DNA from: Bacteriovoracales bacterium
Lineage (GTDB): Bacteria > Bdellovibrionota > Bacteriovoracia > Bacteriovoracales > Bacteriovoracaceae
DNA: 42,732 bases
Direction: 5' to 3'
Assembly (NCBI GenBank): GCA_026713835.1
Contig: JAPONP010000152.1
Coordinates: forward strand, 1 to 42,732
Shown: piece after piece, positions 41,520 to 42,732 of the stretch
Layout of the letters: every line of letters begins with the position of its first letter
Position numbering within the stretch: position 1 is the first letter of the stretch
Notes under the pieces: model-generated
The model's input: the letters and a program-made list of their open reading frames with translations, nothing else
Told to the model about the DNA's origin: nothing
Databases searched by the model: none
Position numbers and translations under genes: made by a program

Positions 41520-42335
41520 ATGTGGATCAAAAGTGGAATGAAAAACAAAATTGGAATTTTCGCCGTGGTTCTCTCTTTCCCGGGAATCTGCCTCTCTCCC
41601 AAGCTCAAAGAGGGCCCCATCTCCGAACCTTCTCCTCTGATTTTATCCCTTAAAACGCAGACCCAAAACCATGCCCAACAAACTCAAAAATACTTGGGAA
41701 AGGACTATCTCTACTCCATCAAAGTCCACCAGATGCTCTCCATGGACTTCCAGGGCCCCGAGCAGAAATCCTTAGAAGAGTCCTTGGTGAAAAAAATTGT
41801 TCCCCAAAAATACAAAAAGCTCGCTCCTCAAATCGCCAAAACCATCAAACAGGAATCGAGAAAGCACCGCTTCGACCCCTTTTTTGTCATGGCCGTGATC
41901 AATAACGAAAGCGGTTTTCGCCCTTACGTCAAGGGAGGAGTCGGGGAAATCGGGCTCATGCAAATTCGTCCCCAAACGGCCAAATGGTTCACAAAGAAAT
42001 TTAACCTCCCTTACCGGGGCAAAAAAAGTCTCTATAACCCCAGGGATAACATCAGGATTGGACTGGCCTACTTGGCCTATCTGAGACAATCATCCATCCA
42101 CAAAAAAGGGGATTTCGCCTATTTAGCCGCCTACAATATGGGCCCCAAACGAGTCCGAGAGGTCATCAAAAAGCACAAAAAGGTTCCCCAAACTTACTCC
42201 AACAAAGTCCTCGTCCACTACAAATACCTCTATCGAAAACTTGAAAAGTTTCACCCCCCTCTTCTCGCCTCCCTCACTCCTTCCCGCCGGGGAAAAAGCT
42301 CGTCTCTATTGCCATTATCCCCCCAAGACAATTAG
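41520..42335 (+). CDS. Lytic transglycosylase (SLT domain)
   Basis: Murein-cleaving enzyme of 271 residues. The SLT domain begins near residue 105: catalytic Glu130 in INNESGF, then GEIGLMQIRPQTA, NPRDNIRIGLAYL and AAYNMGPKRV, the order of the Slt70/MltC-type catalytic domain. The N-terminus has a hydrophobic signal or anchor segment (KIGIFAVVLSFPGICLS). The start ATG 41520 was chosen for the AGAGG upstream; the frame is open from 41478. The C-terminal tail is basic and Ser/Pro-rich. Confidence 0.88.
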   Translation: MWIKSGMKNKIGIFAVVLSFPGICLSPKLKEGPISEPSPLILSLKTQTQNHAQQTQKYLGKDYLYSIKVHQMLSMDFQGPEQKSLEESLVKKIVPQKYKKLAPQIAKTIKQESRKHRFDPFFVMAVINNESGFRPYVKGGVGEIGLMQIRPQTAKWFTKKFNLPYRGKKSLYNPRDNIRIGLAYLAYLRQSSIHKKGDFAYLAAYNMGPKRVREVIKKHKKVPQTYSNKVLVHYKYLYRKLEKFHPPLLASLTPSRRGKSSSLLPLSPQDN

Positions 42336-42354
42336 TATGAATAAAAAATCGTAG

Positions 42355-42431
42355 GGAGACGTGCCCGAGTGGTCTAAGGGAACAGTTTGCAAAACTGTGA
42401 TTCACCGGTTCAAATCCGGTCGTCTCCTCCA
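42355..42431 (+). tRNA. tRNA-Cys (GCA)
   Basis: A complete cloverleaf: acceptor GGAGACG (42355-42361) with CGTCTCC (42421-42427), anticodon stem ACAGT/ACTGT with loop TTGCAAA (anticodon GCA at 42389-42391), T-arm ACCGG-TTCAAAT-CCGGT, discriminator T and encoded CCA (42429-42431). The U discriminator is the normal Cys identity element. Confidence 0.97.
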
Positions 42432-42590
42432 TACAAACCCCTGCCCACGGGCCCACAACCCCAAATCCCAACGATTCCAAAACCTTGAAAATCCGTAGGC
42501 CTCACCGGCATTGACGCACCGATATTTCGGGATATTTCCCAGCATTTCACTCGCCGCCCGTCTTTCGCCCGTCCTTGTGCCCGTTCCCTG
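42432..42590. other. Non-coding stretch after tRNA-Cys
   Basis: No gene, hairpin terminator or clear repeat of the tRNA 3' end is seen. It separates the tRNA from the recombinase remnant and is probably eroded mobile-element DNA. Confidence 0.35.
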
Positions 42591-42591
42591 A

Positions 42592-42732
42592 ATTATCTTA
42601 GGGGACTCTCAAACGGAAAGAGAGGATTAGAAGGAGTTGCAACGAATCTTGGGGCATAAATCGCTTTTTGAAACCAAATGCCGCTATGCCAATACCCTCA
42701 ATCGGATCAGGCAAAATAAACATTTACAGTAA
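42592..42732 (+). pseudogene. Tyrosine recombinase (integrase) C-terminal remnant
   Basis: From 42631 to the TAA at 42730-42732 the frame reads KELQRILGHKSLFETK, then CRYANTLNRI. This is the end of a phage-type integrase: LGHKS with the active-site His, and the nucleophile Tyr in RYA. In the same frame a TAG (42628-42630) stands after Asp where relatives usually have Leu (DLKELQ...LGH), and another stop lies about 36 bases further upstream. The Arg-box and N-terminal domains are absent, so the gene is dead. Its place 200 bases after tRNA-Cys fits an old integration at that tRNA. Confidence 0.7.

Overview
The window looks like chromosomal DNA from a Gram-negative bacterium of roughly 47-49% GC (estimated by eye). 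It encodes lipoproteins, an outer-membrane barrel, a periplasmic-binding-protein iron transporter and a lytic transglycosylase. The mix of TatT-like tetratricopeptide proteins, unusual winged-helix response regulators, many unplaced lipoproteins and a tandem MnmA pair suggests Bdellovibrionota or a related former deltaproteobacterial group. That placement is inference; no rRNA is present. GGCC is visibly over-represented and TTG/GTG starts are common.

Layout. 1-160 is a truncated miniature inverted-repeat element (family A). 294-5273 is a tesA-ybbA-ybbP operon followed by a bile-acid/sodium-symporter-family protein. 5275-7337 holds a small unknown, a lipoprotein and an overlapping PD-(D/E)XK nuclease-like protein. 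7350-10724 holds rpiB and ahcY (minus) and miaB (plus). 10673-15670 is an envelope/export cluster: a glycosyltransferase on the minus strand, then on the plus strand an HPr-kinase-like protein, ABC-2 permease, ABC ATPase, S26-type peptidase and GshB-like ATP-grasp enzyme. 15675-21249 carries a Pro/Thr/Asp-repeat lipoprotein, a diverged ECF-sigma / zinc-finger / membrane-protein trio and a 949-residue protein of unknown function. 21512-23840 has a small acidic protein, coaD and an aminotransferase. 23853-25509 has two paralogous response regulators. 26008-31180 has a small lipoprotein, an FMN reductase, then a TatT-like / outer-membrane-barrel / lipoprotein operon and a second TatT-like paralog enclosed between elements of a second miniature family (B). 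31290-37535 is a minus-strand pepN-fbpA-fbpB-fbpC run. 37641-39979 is a degenerate MnmA paralog followed by canonical mnmA. The window ends with a secreted protein and its terminator, a lytic transglycosylase, tRNA-Cys and a decayed tyrosine-recombinase 3' end.

Most unusual are: (1) the HprK-like / ABC / S26 / GshB-like gene set, which resembles a peptide- or glycan-modifying export system but has no visible precursor; (2) two miniature-element families whose ends supply stop codons, and perhaps a start, to host genes; (3) a tandem MnmA paralog that keeps the thiolation cysteines but has a broken PP-loop; (4) the diverged sigma/anti-sigma-like trio; and (5) an integrase scar beside tRNA-Cys.
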